Source: Methyloceanibacter sp.
GTDB lineage: Bacteria; Pseudomonadota; Alphaproteobacteria; Rhizobiales; Methyloligellaceae
DNA: 46,572 bases
Assembly: GCA_030064755.1 (NCBI GenBank)
Contig: JASJEH010000012.1
Span: forward strand, 1-46,572
Reading direction: 5' to 3'
Shown here: positions 1 through 8,888 of the stretch, in pieces
Position numbering within the stretch: position 1 is the stretch's first letter
How the letters are laid out: every line of letters starts with the position of its first letter
The notes under the pieces: generated by a model
Told to the model about the DNA's origin: nothing
What the model saw: only the letters and a program-made list of their open reading frames with translations
Database searches by the model: none
Made by a program: the position numbers and the translations under genes

Positions 1-343
1 TCGCAATCAGATCTTCACGCGCCATGTGGGCCAGTTGACGTGCCTGCTTGTCCCGATGCCAAACGTCATCGCTGTCGAGAAATGCAACCCAGTCGCCCGT
101 GGCCGCTTGAAGCCCCGTGTTTCGTGCCGCGGCGGCTCCCTGGTTGCTCTCGTGGCGGACACGCCTGATCCTGTCTCCGAACGGCGCCAAGGCGGCAGCA
201 AGGTCGTCTGTGGACGCATCATCAACCACAATCGTCTCGTCGGGAGGGAGCGTTTGCGCAAAGACACTTTCGAGTGCCCTGCCGATGCAGTGGCTGCGGT
301 TATAGGCAGGAATGATTGCGGTGACGCGGCCTTGCTTCGACAT
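1..343 (-). CDS. Family 2 glycosyltransferase, N-terminal part (cut by the window edge)
   Basis: The first 114 codons are present and the gene runs off the left edge. The protein opens with a GT-A Rossmann start (VTAIIPAYNRS), then the nucleotide-sugar motif DDASTDD at residues 41-47, a NQGAAAARNTGL helix, and the metal-binding DSDD at residues 90-93. That order is diagnostic of family 2 glycosyltransferases, which move a sugar from a nucleotide donor to a growing glycan at the cytoplasmic face of the membrane. The ATG at 343 lies 13 bases after the stop of the next glycosyltransferase, on the same strand, so the two are probably co-transcribed. Donor and acceptor cannot be read from the sequence. 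The class is secure; the length is unknown. Confidence 0.88.
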   Translation of the reverse strand, partial: MSKQGRVTAIIPAYNRSHCIGRALESVFAQTLPPDETIVVDDASTDDLAAALAPFGDRIRRVRHESNQGAAAARNTGLQAATGDWVAFLDSDDVWHRDKQARQLAHMAREDLIA

Positions 344-356
344 GCCTAGATCCGCC

Positions 357-1268
357 CTAGCGCATGCGCCGTTGTGCCCACGCTCCAACGGCAGCGACGG
401 CATCGACCGGCCACATTCCGTTCAGCTTCGACGCGCGGGCGCCCCATCGGCCTGCGCCGCCAAGATCTCCCTGCCGCAGGCAGTCGGCGATACAGACCAG
501 CATGCATTGCGCATGGAGACGTTTCATGCTGCGGCTCACATCGCTCGAGACTGGCGGCGAGCGCCGAAGCCAGTCCTCGGCCATCACAATTGTCTCCTCC
601 GCGATCCGGCGGCGCGCGCCCAATCCCCCGATGGTTAGCGATCCGCCGTGAGAGCTATACGCATAGACCACACCTTCGATCGGCACTGCGACGGCGCCTG
701 CCAAGGTCGCCCGAAGCAGAAAGTCGCGATCCGCGACGACCTTGTATCTTGTGTCGAACGGACCAAAGGTTTCGAACACGGCGCGGCGAAAGAAGCGGGC
801 ATTTATGGTCGGGACACCGAGAAGAACGTCCTCAGGCTGAAGGCTTCTGTTCTGTAGGGTATCATATTGTCGGATGACCGGTCTCTCGGTTTCGGTGCCC
901 TCCACTACCTCGGCACCGCCACAGATCATGTCGGCGTCGGGCTGTACAGCAAACGCCTCGACAGCCTTTCGTATCGCGTCGTGCCGATAGGCGTCGTCGG
1001 AATTCAGCAGACCAACAATGTCGCCCTGGGCTCGGGCGATACCCTTATTGAGTGCATCGTAGAGACCGCTATCCGGTTCGGAAACCACAGTGATTCTAGG
1101 GTAGCGGCTCAACACATCGAGAGTGCCATCGGTCGAACCGCCATCCATCACGATGTGCTCGATGGTGCCCTCGAAGTGCTGTTCTTGCACGCTGTCGATC
1201 GCGACGGCGATCATGCCCGCTCGGTTCAGGCACGGCGTTATGATTGTGACAGTCGGCGGCGCGTTCAT
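357..1268 (-). CDS. Family 2 glycosyltransferase (WcaA/WfgS-like)
   Basis: This is a 303-residue protein. It has the GT-A start VTIITPCLNRAG, a DGGSTDGT motif at residues 42-49 that binds the nucleotide-sugar, SEPDSGLYDALNKGI near residues 63-77, and NSDD at 89-92, the DXD-like metal site. DGGSTDGT and SGLYDALNKGI are typical of the subgroup that extends O-antigen and exopolysaccharide units. It has no clear membrane segment, so it probably acts as a soluble or peripheral cytoplasmic enzyme. It sits between a partial glycosyltransferase and a sulfotransferase-like gene on the same strand, which points to a small polysaccharide operon. The sugar transferred is unknown. Confidence 0.88.
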   Translation of the reverse strand: MNAPPTVTIITPCLNRAGMIAVAIDSVQEQHFEGTIEHIVMDGGSTDGTLDVLSRYPRITVVSEPDSGLYDALNKGIARAQGDIVGLLNSDDAYRHDAIRKAVEAFAVQPDADMICGGAEVVEGTETERPVIRQYDTLQNRSLQPEDVLLGVPTINARFFRRAVFETFGPFDTRYKVVADRDFLLRATLAGAVAVPIEGVVYAYSSHGGSLTIGGLGARRRIAEETIVMAEDWLRRSPPVSSDVSRSMKRLHAQCMLVCIADCLRQGDLGGAGRWGARASKLNGMWPVDAVAAVGAWAQRRMR

Positions 1269-1357
1269 CGAACTCTCGGAACCAAATCAAATTGAAGTGT
1301 CATTTTGCATGGCCGGCGACTTGACGAAGCGGCTAATGGCGCGCTGCCAATGCCGCG

Positions 1358-2392
1358 CTAAGACGCGCTGCCCAGAAGGCGGCGCCACGAAACGCCCAGC
1401 TTTCGGAACGGCCAAGTTGCTAGCTGAGCCGCGGCCCGACTGGCTGCGTACAGGGCTAACTTTTTGACCTCTTGATTGTCAACGAACACGATATCAGACC
1501 ACGAGACTGTATCGAGGCTCGGCCTTCTGTGCGGTTCCGCCCCCGTAAACGCAGCACCAACGCCATCAAAGACAATCCCCTCCTCAGCCGCAAGCCAGGC
1601 CAGGTCCTCCGAATGATTGCGCATGACCAATTCGCGCACCTCTGGTCGCAAAGTCGGCTTCGCGCCTAGCCCAATATCCAACGCGGTCTGCTTCAGGTGA
1701 TTTCGAAGCAGAGTGACATCATAGCGAGATTTCCGCGTCGCTTCAGGATAGAAAAATCCAAAGTACATCTCTAGAAGTCGTGTGACTTCACTCGAGTCGG
1801 ACGGATTGGCGACCTGATCGTCGAGGTTCGGGAGACTATCGAACACATCTGGAAAGAAGCGGTAGAATAGGCTATTCACCAAGCCTTGAGGAAAGGCAGA
1901 CCTCTGAAAGGGCAAGACCGTGAGCTGGCTCCCAAATTGGCGTCGCCAGCTCTCCACTAAGGAGCGGTAGTTGCTTCTCCATTCGGCAGGACTAACCAAT
2001 CTGTATTGGCCCCGGAGGCGTTGTTGGCACGCGGAGACGTAACGTCCCGCGGGCTCCCGGACGAGAAGAACGACCTCTATCTCGTCCGCCCACGGCGCGA
2101 CGAACACCTCCAACGCCTCGGGGGCACCTTTCTGGTAGTAAAGATATTCGCTCGAAAGAAAGACGAAGCGGGGCTTATGCTTTGCAATGTCCGCCTCAAT
2201 TGCAGAACGGATCTGGTCAGTCTGACCCCTCCCGAGTACCTCCTCGGCGAAATCAATAGGCCTAATGAAGCGCTCCTCGCGGGTCGGGACGAGGATACCG
2301 CTCTGTATGAGGGCATCGCGGTGAGCAAACGTGTTCCTTTGGATTGTTGTTGATCCGGCCTTGCTCACGCCAATGTGGACCACTGCCTTCAT
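1358..2392 (-). CDS. Sulfotransferase-like protein
   Basis: This is a 344-residue protein. Residues 4-16 carry the P-loop-like 5'-phosphosulfate-binding motif (HIGVSKAGSTT, with K11, S14 and T15), and residues 107-121 carry a 3'-phosphate-binding segment with R112 and S120 (VVLLVREPAGRYVSA). Both features are known from PAPS-dependent sulfotransferases, which place sulfate on sugars or other small acceptors in the cytoplasm. The rest is too divergent for me to name a subfamily. It lies upstream of two glycosyltransferases on the same strand, with an 89-base gap, so sulfation of the same glycan is a reasonable inference. Its base composition looks less GC-rich than the housekeeping genes, as often seen in transferred polysaccharide genes. 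Function beyond the fold is not proven. Confidence 0.7.
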   Translation of the reverse strand: MKAVVHIGVSKAGSTTIQRNTFAHRDALIQSGILVPTREERFIRPIDFAEEVLGRGQTDQIRSAIEADIAKHKPRFVFLSSEYLYYQKGAPEALEVFVAPWADEIEVVLLVREPAGRYVSACQQRLRGQYRLVSPAEWRSNYRSLVESWRRQFGSQLTVLPFQRSAFPQGLVNSLFYRFFPDVFDSLPNLDDQVANPSDSSEVTRLLEMYFGFFYPEATRKSRYDVTLLRNHLKQTALDIGLGAKPTLRPEVRELVMRNHSEDLAWLAAEEGIVFDGVGAAFTGAEPHRRPSLDTVSWSDIVFVDNQEVKKLALYAASRAAAQLATWPFRKLGVSWRRLLGSAS

Positions 2393-2675
2393 CGCCGAAG
2401 CTCCCCGACACCTCGCCTTAGTCCGCAGAAAGTTGGATCATTCATCTAGTGTGCATTCCATCTCAGCGAAGCGCTCTGTCTCGGTCTCCCTAGAAGCGTC
2501 GTAGGAAAGCCGCCGTGCGAGCGGCATAACTCGATTTAGGGGTTTATGTTCCAGCTACTCGGATTACCCAGGTATACGGCTCAGCACAACCCCAGGGCGG
2601 GGCCTTGAGGGGCTCCAGGAGCCTCATTTTCTAGGTTGAATACTCTCTTGGACATGAGGCGGCTGCGACTGAACA
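2393..2675. other. Intergenic region between sulfotransferase and TPR-kinase genes
   Basis: This stretch holds no convincing gene. It must contain the promoter of the minus-strand polysaccharide genes and the 3' end of the TPR-kinase transcript. Short GC-rich inverted repeats occur near 2590-2625 (CCCC/GGGG and GGCT/AGCC) but they have no T-run on the needed strand, so I do not call a terminator. Confidence 0.4.
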
Positions 2676-4547
2676 CTAGGAGTTGTCCTCTCCCACCTCA
2701 TCCCGCTGAGACTTCAGAACCTCGACAATATCCCCGAGATCCGTGGTGCGGCGGGACGGCTCTGCCGCCGTCATGGCTCGCACGAGATCGCCAATGTCAC
2801 GCGGCATTTGATCTCCTTCGTCCCGCTTCCACAAGCGCCCCAAATTCGCCCGCGATGGAACCCGGCCGCCCCAAAGCTCCGCGATCATCTGACCAAGCGC
2901 ATGGATATCGGCGCTGGTGTCGACCTCCTCACCAGCCACTTGCTCCGGAGCCACGTAGGGCGGCAAGCCCGCATAGACTGGAAGACCGGCCTCCACGGTC
3001 ACAGGTGCCAATCCCAGTTCGACGAGAACCGGCAACTCCCGGCCCTGGTTGTCACGCGCGATGACCACATGATCCGGCGTGAGATCCCGATGGATCAGCT
3101 CGCGCCGGTGGAGCACGCTCAGCGCGCCCGCTGTTCCGGCTAGAAGCGAGAGCACACGCGTAGGCTCCGCTCCCGCGAGATAGAGGTCGCGCAGGGTCGG
3201 TCCTTCGGGACGAAGCTGAAGCGTGTAGAGCATGCCGTCCGGCGCAAGCCGCATATCGCGAACCTTCGCGATGCGGTCATCGTGCAGGGTTGCCACCGTG
3301 GCATAGGCCCGCCGTTCGCCCGCCAACACCGCCTCGCGTTGCTTCTCTCCAAGGCTGCTGAGGTCCAGTGTTCGCAACGACAGCTCTGCGCCATCGCCCA
3401 TATCCAATACGAGCACGCTCTCGCCAGCACTACCGTGACCCAGCGCGCGAAGCCTCACAAAGCGCAAATCGTGTTCGTCATCGAGCCCGATGAGGCTCTT
3501 CGAGCCGGCAAGATCGACAAGACGGTCGGCGCCGGCCCGCTTTAGAATCTCCGTCCGCAAGGCGCCGGCCACGTCGAGTTTGGCGTCGAGCGCGGCCCGG
3601 AGCCCGCGGCCAAGCGCGGCAAGAGCACCCGGCACATCGCCGCGCTTCAACAGCGCATGGGCAAGCGCGCGGCACGCAACAACAACACGCTCCGCCTGAT
3701 CATGCTCTGTATACTGTGAAACGAGATGCTTGAGGCTCTCGACAGCCGACTCACCGGTACGGACTTCCTGTAGCTCTGTGACCGCTTCCACAAACTCGGA
3801 ATGGTCGATCTCAATGGCGGCTTCGGGGAGGAAGTTCTCCGCCACGAGCAGCGCGCCTTCGGCTTCGTCGTGACGGCCAAGACCCGCGCTGGCGCGAGCC
3901 GCCTCAAGCTGAGTCAGGAACCGCAGCCGCCTGTCGTCTTCGCTCAAGGTGGTATGTGAGACCTTGACGTGGGGCGCGACCTCGCCATGCCGCCCCATTG
4001 CGTTGAGCGCCTGCACGAGACCGATACGGGCGCTCTGCGCGGCGTAGTCGGGTATATCCAACACATCATTGCCGCTGAGAAGAAAGTCGAACAAGAGCGC
4101 GCTGTTCTCGAAGCGCCGCGCGCCAAGCTCATCATGGGCGACATCGGCGATCAACCGCACAACCTCGTCCGGCGTGCCGCCGATTGCCGTGAAGGTCAAT
4201 GCCGCAACGAGCTCATCCCTGGCGAGCCGGTCGTCGCCCGTCGCCGCATACATCGACGATAGCGCCCGCGCGACATTGCCGAGCTCGCGGTAGTTGGGCG
4301 GCGCCAAGGCTGCGGCGAGGGCGCGCGCCTCGTGCAGTTCCTTGAGTGCGTCGGGCTCCCGTCCCATCTGGCTGTAGACGACGCCAAGCATGCGGTGCGC
4401 CCGCGGACGCTGGACAGAATCGCGGGGGAACCCCAAGAGGAGCGTCGCAAGCTCCGACAGAAGAGAATCGGGCGGCGCCTGCCGCCGCTCAACGACCTCT
4501 TCCAAATCATCAAGCGCCGCGATCAGATCCTTCGGCTTTTCGCTCAT
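2676..4547 (-). CDS. TPR protein with C-terminal degenerate protein-kinase domain (probable pseudokinase)
   Basis: The 623-residue protein has two parts. Residues 1 to about 330 are alpha-helical TPR-like repeats (for example HRMLGVVYSQMGREPDALKE at 51-70). From about 360 to 610 there is a eukaryotic-like kinase fold: a glycine loop LGHGSAGES (369-377), HRDLTPDHV (486-494), APE (533-535) and DIHALG of subdomain IX. Two catalytic positions are changed. The beta-3 strand reads ELSLRTLDL with no lysine, and DFG reads ELG (510-512). The HRD aspartate and a conserved APE remain. I therefore infer a binding or scaffold role, not phosphotransfer. There is no membrane segment, so it should be cytoplasmic. 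The start is supported by GAGGG upstream of the ATG. It is a single gene between polysaccharide genes; its partner is unknown. Confidence 0.75.
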   Translation of the reverse strand: MSEKPKDLIAALDDLEEVVERRQAPPDSLLSELATLLLGFPRDSVQRPRAHRMLGVVYSQMGREPDALKELHEARALAAALAPPNYRELGNVARALSSMYAATGDDRLARDELVAALTFTAIGGTPDEVVRLIADVAHDELGARRFENSALLFDFLLSGNDVLDIPDYAAQSARIGLVQALNAMGRHGEVAPHVKVSHTTLSEDDRRLRFLTQLEAARASAGLGRHDEAEGALLVAENFLPEAAIEIDHSEFVEAVTELQEVRTGESAVESLKHLVSQYTEHDQAERVVVACRALAHALLKRGDVPGALAALGRGLRAALDAKLDVAGALRTEILKRAGADRLVDLAGSKSLIGLDDEHDLRFVRLRALGHGSAGESVLVLDMGDGAELSLRTLDLSSLGEKQREAVLAGERRAYATVATLHDDRIAKVRDMRLAPDGMLYTLQLRPEGPTLRDLYLAGAEPTRVLSLLAGTAGALSVLHRRELIHRDLTPDHVVIARDNQGRELPVLVELGLAPVTVEAGLPVYAGLPPYVAPEQVAGEEVDTSADIHALGQMIAELWGGRVPSRANLGRLWKRDEGDQMPRDIGDLVRAMTAAEPSRRTTDLGDIVEVLKSQRDEVGEDNS

Positions 4548-4763
4548 AAGGCAACACCCTCAACGCCAATGCCGTGGACGGATTGTCGTCGCACGTCTTC
4601 GGCAAGCATGTCTTGGCGAGTATGTGTCCGACAGTATGCTCGGCCACTCAAGTCCGTTTTTCAACGTCGTTGATCCCCATCCGCCTGCTGCGCTAGGGTC
4701 GCCGCGCAAGAAGTTCCTGGCAAGACAATCGTAGCAAGTCAAACATATATCGAGACGACATTT

Positions 4764-4925
4764 ATGCCCCTATCCTTCGGTCCTTTCGGCAAAGCCGTTG
4801 CACTCCTCGTCGTTGCCGCACTCGTTCTGTGGCTGATCTTTACCTACATGTTCGCAACCGAGGAAGCGGCGGTGGAAGCGGAACAGGTCGGCACCTTGCC
4901 TTGTGCAACCGCCGTCCTTGCTTAG
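4764..4925 (+). CDS. Small single-pass membrane protein, 53 residues (hypothetical)
   Basis: A short open frame runs from ATG at 4764 to TAG at 4925. It encodes a hydrophobic helix at about residues 10-30 (AVALLVVAALVLWLIFTYMF) followed by an acidic tail (EEAAVEAEQ) and a single cysteine near the C-terminus. The pattern, one clean transmembrane helix bounded by lysine and acid residues, is more typical of a real peptide than of chance. No strong Shine-Dalgarno sequence is visible. It fills most of the gap between the TPR-kinase gene and the flippase gene, which end and begin on the opposite strand. I do not recognise a family. Confidence 0.45.
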   Translation: MPLSFGPFGKAVALLVVAALVLWLIFTYMFATEEAAVEAEQVGTLPCATAVLA

Positions 4926-4946
4926 CAAGCTAGTCGGAGAAGTCTG

Positions 4947-6326
4947 CTACCGGCGCTGTGCAGCGGCATGGGCGGCCAGGTACAGCACGTCGGTCCTGAG
5001 CCCACTCACACGAGAGAGAACGACTGCGCAAGCGCCAAGCCAGACCACCGTTGCCACTGCGACAGCGAGTGCCGCGCCGACAACACCCCACGTCGGTACA
5101 AGCACAATGTTGGCTGCCGCCAAGACAGCCAGGGCAATGACCGCGAGTATTGCGTTCTGACGCTGGGCTCCAATGACCGACAGCAGCGAGACATTCGGTC
5201 CGAAGAGGACGCGGAGCAGCTGACAGGCGAGCAGGATGAGCAGCGGGACCTTCGCGCCCGTGAACTCCGGCCCGAACAGCATCAAGATGGTTTCGCCCCA
5301 TAGTGCGATAACGAGCAACGCGCTAAGCGTCGCGGCGAGTGGGAATCCAATCGAGCGCAGAACGATGGCGTGAATGGCATGGTGCTCCTTGCGGGCGTGA
5401 GCGTCCGCGAGGTCTGGGACCGTCACCTGATGGGCCACTTGGACCGCGAAGCCGACGAGGAGAGCGAGCTTCAGACACAGGCCGACGATCGCGGTCTCCG
5501 CACTCGGCAGAAGCGGCGTGACCAAGAGGATAGCCACATCGGCAAAAAAGTTTGTGTAGAGCGCGACGAGAATCAGGGGCGGGGCCTCGCGGCGCCAAGT
5601 CCGAACGTAGCGGGGCGAGGTTGCTACGATGCGCTCTTCCTGTTGCCGGACCGCCTTCGACAGCAACCGATACTGCACAACCGCGAGAACGATTAAGATG
5701 AGCGTCAGAAGCCCGGTCGCAATGGAGGCGGTCAGTGGCGCGCCGATCGCAACCAGGAGAAGCAGACAGGCGAGCAGTAGAAATGGCCGGATGCAAGTAT
5801 CTGGCAGATAGGCCACCGCAAACTGTCGGACGGATGCCGCGAGCGCTCCATTCAACCGGAGCGCGGCGTTCGCGGGGATGGCAAGAGCCGCCGCGGTGGT
5901 TGCTAGCCTCACCTCAACCGGGAGTCCGGGCCAGAGCGCGGCAAACGCAAGTACGACCGCCGTGGCGATTGCAGCACAGACCGCGGTTGTCTTGCGCGCA
6001 TGAGCAACGAACGCCTGCAGCAGCCCTTTGGGGCCCTTCTCGCGGTAACGGGATACGAAGCGCGGCGCAATCTCGGGATATCCGAGCGCCGCAACCACGC
6101 CCATGACAGCCGCAAGGCTGGTAGCGGAGTAAAAGACGCCGAGTCCTGAGGCCTGCAATGTGCGGGCGAGCAGGATCTGCGTCGCAAAGCCGGCAGCCGC
6201 ACCGGCAACCCGCGCGAGCGAGAGGAGCGACGAGGTGGATACGAACTGTTTCAGGTGTCGCTGCAAGGGCGCGGTCCAATCACCTTTACGCGTCGTTCTT
6301 GTGGGGCATGCGGCGATTCGCACCAT
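4947..6326 (-). CDS. Polysaccharide flippase, Wzx/MATE-like (oligosaccharide flippase family)
   Basis: This is a 459-residue integral membrane protein with about 12 hydrophobic segments in evenly spaced pairs. It begins with FVSTSSLLSLARVAGAAAG and continues with ATQILLARTLQASGLGVFY, a signature of polysaccharide exporters that flip lipid-linked sugar units across the inner membrane. A short basic N-terminal tail precedes the first helix. Together with the glycosyltransferases and the sulfotransferase at the left end it suggests one surface-glycan pathway, although the TPR-kinase gene and a small gene lie between them. The substrate cannot be read. The start at 6326 is the most upstream ATG; a start a few codons later is possible. 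Confidence 0.82.
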   Translation of the reverse strand: MVRIAACPTRTTRKGDWTAPLQRHLKQFVSTSSLLSLARVAGAAAGFATQILLARTLQASGLGVFYSATSLAAVMGVVAALGYPEIAPRFVSRYREKGPKGLLQAFVAHARKTTAVCAAIATAVVLAFAALWPGLPVEVRLATTAAALAIPANAALRLNGALAASVRQFAVAYLPDTCIRPFLLLACLLLLVAIGAPLTASIATGLLTLILIVLAVVQYRLLSKAVRQQEERIVATSPRYVRTWRREAPPLILVALYTNFFADVAILLVTPLLPSAETAIVGLCLKLALLVGFAVQVAHQVTVPDLADAHARKEHHAIHAIVLRSIGFPLAATLSALLVIALWGETILMLFGPEFTGAKVPLLILLACQLLRVLFGPNVSLLSVIGAQRQNAILAVIALAVLAAANIVLVPTWGVVGAALAVAVATVVWLGACAVVLSRVSGLRTDVLYLAAHAAAQRR

Positions 6327-6501
6327 AAGCTACTCAACCCATTCGTTGTGGCCGGCGCCATGAACGCGGACCTTCAGTGGAGCCAGCTGGGTCTTCCCAT
6401 CTAAGCCAAAAGTCCTTAACAACTGGATTAGGGCAGCATTCTCTAACAGACTGTAATCCTTTGTGAAATATTGAGATCGAGACCAGCGGAACGGAGATTT
6501 C

Positions 6502-7545
6502 ATGGAGTATCGGGAACTCGGACGCACAGGACACAAGGTGAGCGCTCTCACGCTGGGCACCATGACGTTCGGCGAGCAGAATACAGAGGCGGAAGGCCAC
6601 GAGCAGATGGACTACGCCCTCGACCAGGGCATCAACCTCTTCGACGCCGCGGAGATCTATCCCATCCCGCCCAAGGCCGCGACCCAGGGCGCGACCGAGG
6701 AGATCGTCGGGACCTGGCTCACGTCGCGAAAAGCGCGGGACAAAGTCTTGATCGCCACGAAGGTGGCGGGGCGCAGTTCCGTCATCGACTGGCTACGCGA
6801 CGAGCCGACCCTCTCGCGCCAAACGCCCGAACAGATGCGCGACGCGCTCCACAAGAGCCTCAAGAGGCTCCAGACAGACTATGTGGACCTTTACCAGCTC
6901 CATTGGCCAGACCGCCCCATCCGGGTTTTCGAGGGCCTAGAGTTTCAGCGCTTCGGCGACGACGCCCACAACATCCACGAAATCCTCGAAGTGCTCGGTG
7001 AGTTCGTCACCAGCGGTAAGGTGCGCTTTCTCGGCCTGTCGAATGAGACCCCTTGGGGCGTGATGCAGTTCCTCAAGCTCGCCGAGCAGCACAATCTGCC
7101 GCGTGTGGTCTCAATCCAGAATGCGTTCAATCTCGTCAACCGCTCCTATGAGGTCGGCCTTTCCGAGATCAGCTATGAGGAGCAGGTTGGCCTCTTGGGC
7201 TACTCGCCACTTGGCCAAGGCTATCTGACCGGGAAGTACGAAGACGGTGCGCTCCCGGCCGGCGCCCGCAAGACGCTGTTCAACCGGCTCGGCCGCTACG
7301 AGCAAGGGAATGGCCCGCGCGCGATCTCGACCTATGTAGCCCTTGCCCGAAAACACGGACTAGACCCTTCGCAAATGGCGATTGCCTACGCTCTATCCCG
7401 GCCCTTCATGACCTCCGTCATTATCGGCGCAACGACCATGGATCAGCTTAAGACCGATATTGGGGCTGCGACACTTGAGCTCTCCGAGGCGGTTTTTGAG
7501 GACATTGACAAAGTCCACCTTGACTACCCTAATCCTTGTCCGTGA
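6502..7545 (+). CDS. tas: NADP(H)-dependent aldo-keto reductase, Tas type
   Basis: The 347-residue protein follows Escherichia coli Tas closely along its length: LGTMTFGEQN at residues 18-27, FDAAEIYP, KRLQTDYVDLYQLHWP (121-136), SNETPWGVM and GATTMDQLKT near the end. The aldo-keto reductase tetrad is visible as D48, Y53, K87 and H134. These enzymes reduce aldehydes or ketones with NADPH in the cytoplasm; the natural substrate of Tas is not settled. GGAG lies 6 bases before the ATG. The gene is divergent from the flippase gene and 33 bases ahead of thpR, so it may share a message with thpR. Confidence 0.93.
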   Translation: MEYRELGRTGHKVSALTLGTMTFGEQNTEAEGHEQMDYALDQGINLFDAAEIYPIPPKAATQGATEEIVGTWLTSRKARDKVLIATKVAGRSSVIDWLRDEPTLSRQTPEQMRDALHKSLKRLQTDYVDLYQLHWPDRPIRVFEGLEFQRFGDDAHNIHEILEVLGEFVTSGKVRFLGLSNETPWGVMQFLKLAEQHNLPRVVSIQNAFNLVNRSYEVGLSEISYEEQVGLLGYSPLGQGYLTGKYEDGALPAGARKTLFNRLGRYEQGNGPRAISTYVALARKHGLDPSQMAIAYALSRPFMTSVIIGATTMDQLKTDIGAATLELSEAVFEDIDKVHLDYPNPCP

Positions 7546-7578
7546 GACTCTGAATCGCAACAACATGTTGATTCGGTT

Positions 7579-8175
7579 ATGCCCAGGCTATTCACCGCAA
7601 TAGAGATACCGAGGAGCATCGCCGATCGTTTGTCGATGCTTCGTGCCGGCCTTTCCGGCGCCCGCTGGATTGACCCGGAGAACTACCACCTCACTTTGCG
7701 CTTTATCGGCGACGTGGACGGAGCGACCGCCCGCCACTTCACGGATGCGCTCGGCGACATTCTGGCGGTTCCCTTCCGGCTGAAACTGAACGGTCTCGAC
7801 AGCTTCGGCGGCAACAAGCCGCGGGCGATTTTCGCAAGCGCCGAACCGTCGCCGGAACTCGAGGCCCTTCACTACGCGTGCGACGCCGCCGCGCGGCTGG
7901 CGGGGATGCCCCCGGAGCGGCGGAACTTCAAGCCCCACGTGACGGTCGCACGATTGCGCGGCACGCGCCCCGAGGCGGTCGCCGCCTATATGCAGAATGT
8001 GGGCCTGGTCTCGGAGGCGTTCACCGTGACGCGGTTCGTCCTGTACTCGTCGCGCGATTCGGTGGGTGGGGGCCCTTATGTCGTCGAAGCGGCCTACGAC
8101 CTCGACGATGACGAGGACGACTACTGCGGGGGGTACGATTTCGACCAGCCACCACTGTTCGGGATCGACCGCTAA
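7579..8175 (+). CDS. thpR: RNA 2',3'-cyclic phosphodiesterase (2'-5' RNA ligase family)
   Basis: This 198-residue protein carries the two HxTx motifs of the 2H phosphoesterase superfamily: HLTL at 37-40 and HVTV at 120-123. These histidines and threonines form the active site that opens 2',3'-cyclic phosphates on RNA. RLFTAIEIP at the N-terminus is also typical. The C-terminal 20 residues form a tail rich in aspartate, tyrosine and glycine (DDDEDDYCGG) that the short enterobacterial form lacks. It lies 33 bases after tas on the same strand. The physiological RNA substrate is unknown. Confidence 0.9.
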   Translation: MPRLFTAIEIPRSIADRLSMLRAGLSGARWIDPENYHLTLRFIGDVDGATARHFTDALGDILAVPFRLKLNGLDSFGGNKPRAIFASAEPSPELEALHYACDAAARLAGMPPERRNFKPHVTVARLRGTRPEAVAAYMQNVGLVSEAFTVTRFVLYSSRDSVGGGPYVVEAAYDLDDDEDDYCGGYDFDQPPLFGIDR

Positions 8176-8207
8176 GCGGCTCGCGGAAGTCTGGCCTCCA
8201 AGAGGCG

Positions 8208-8750
8208 CTATGCCTTAGGCGCTGCGTGCGTACTCTCTGGTTCGTTCTCGCGCACCAGCGCCGCAAGCAGTCCCCTTGAAGCAGCTTCGATGAGATCGAG
8301 TGCGTGGTCGAAGCCTGCCTCGCCCCCAAAATAGGGGTCGGGCACGTCGTCCTCCTCTAGGTGCGGAGCGAAGTCGAGAAAGCGGCGGATCTTGTGCCGG
8401 CCCGCCAGGGGCGCGATGTCGTGCAGGTCCGAGATATTAGACCCGTCCATGGCGAGGATCAGGTCAAAGACCTCGAAATCCTCCAGCTCCACCTTGCGCG
8501 CGGACTGCGCCGAGATATCGACGCCACGCGCCAAGGCGGCCTTTTGAGCGCGCGGGTCCGGCGCCTGGCCCTTGTGCCAATCGCCCATCCCGGCGGAGTC
8601 GATCTCGAAGAGATGGAGCAGCCCCTCCTCGTCGGCAACGCGCCGGAAAACCCCCTCCGCCATGGGCGACCGGCAAATATTGCCGAGGCACGCAAACAGC
8701 AGGCGATGCCGAACCGTCTCGGCGTTGTTGTTCGTGTCTTTGTCAGCCAT
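8208..8750 (-). CDS. Low-molecular-weight protein-tyrosine phosphatase
   Basis: From the ATG at 8750 the protein has 180 residues. It carries the phosphate loop CLGNICRS (C21, R27, S28, the C-x5-R signature) and the general-acid motif DPYF at 138-141, so all catalytic parts of the low-molecular-weight phosphatase family are present. Longer readings to 8975 would run into the oppositely oriented DUF1232 gene and add residues without homology, so the internal start is preferred. It is cytoplasmic. In many bacteria this family tunes tyrosine kinases of capsule export, but no such kinase is seen here, and small-molecule or arsenate roles are not excluded. Confidence 0.92.
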   Translation of the reverse strand: MADKDTNNNAETVRHRLLFACLGNICRSPMAEGVFRRVADEEGLLHLFEIDSAGMGDWHKGQAPDPRAQKAALARGVDISAQSARKVELEDFEVFDLILAMDGSNISDLHDIAPLAGRHKIRRFLDFAPHLEEDDVPDPYFGGEAGFDHALDLIEAASRGLLAALVRENEPESTHAAPKA

Positions 8751-8888
8751 GGCGCTGCTTCGCACGAGTACTTTGCCCGCGCAAGGCACACGCGCCACGA
8801 CGGTACGCCGAACTTGAGAACAGGCCTCACGCACCCCATATGTTGAAGGAATTATGCCCGCAAACATCAGACGGAGAGGTGGTTGACC

